64,000 bases of DNA. Origin: Marisa cornuarietis (lineage: Eukaryota; Mollusca; Gastropoda; Architaenioglossa; Ampullariidae). Every line of letters starts with the position of its first letter. Position 1 is the stretch's first letter. The translations under genes and the position numbers were made by a program. Below, piece after piece: positions 63,886 through 64,000 of this stretch. The DNA lies in assembly GCA_004794655.1 (NCBI GenBank), contig SMMW01000130.1:1178001-1242000 (forward strand). The letters run 5' to 3'. The notes beneath the pieces are model-generated. The model was not told where the DNA came from and made no database searches. It saw nothing but the letters and a program-made list of their open reading frames with translations.

Positions 63886-64000
63886 AGACACTTAACCAGA
63901 CACTTAATCTTCAAAATGAAATTTCAACTAAAAAAATTATGAAGTGAATTAAAAATATTAATTCAAATTCAAATAATTATTTTCATGTAAACATCATAAT

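Overview
The window looks like genomic DNA from an invertebrate animal, most likely a mollusc and probably a gastropod (inferred, not proven). Protein-coding genes are split into short exons with GT/AG introns, microsatellites (mainly CA/TG) are frequent, decayed transposon fragments lie in the introns, and the gene content is of lophotrochozoan type: an EGF/FN3 receptor tyrosine phosphatase, an SRCR-ZP protein, a sugar-type SLC5 transporter and C1q-domain exons. No bacterial features, CRISPR array or complete virus is seen.

Region 1 (1-14062, minus strand): receptor-type protein tyrosine phosphatase. Nineteen exons were assembled with consistent splice phase. They give a signal peptide, cysteine-rich/EGF-like modules, about six fibronectin III domains, one membrane helix, a whole first phosphatase domain (D1) and the start of D2. 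The gene runs off the left edge inside D2. D1 keeps the catalytic Cys and Arg and the WPD Asp, but its P-loop, Q-loop and pTyr loop are altered.

Region 2 (14063-15784): a 1.7-kb head-to-head interval between two divergent genes, with CpG-rich patches, an RFX-type X-box beside a CCAAT box, and a 23-bp tandem repeat carrying E-box and MYB-like motifs.

Region 3 (15785-30487, plus strand): a complete ten-exon gene for a 710-residue SRCR-SRCR-ZP protein with a furin-like RRRR site and a hydrophobic C-terminus. Its introns hold LINE remnants and a 1172-bp PIF/Harbinger element with perfect 16-bp inverted repeats and a CAG target duplication.

Region 4 (32532-42464, minus strand): a complete fifteen-exon SLC5 Na+/sugar cotransporter of 657 residues. 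The residues corresponding to the human SGLT1 sugar site are kept. One intron contains a higher-order 27-bp minisatellite.

Region 5 (42465-64000): mostly intergenic and repeat-rich. It contains a C1q-domain gene (54082-55304), one intact orphan C1q terminal exon (50892-51061), one decayed C1q exon (about 50353-50470), a decayed coiled-coil-like reading frame (58607-59008, minus), the 3' end of a Gypsy-like LTR retrotransposon (62098-62420 onward), a roughly 300-bp repeat present at both 55.55 kb and 63.59 kb, and many microsatellites.

No functional link between the genes is shown. The divergent receptor phosphatase and SRCR-ZP genes could share a promoter, which is an inference from layout only.
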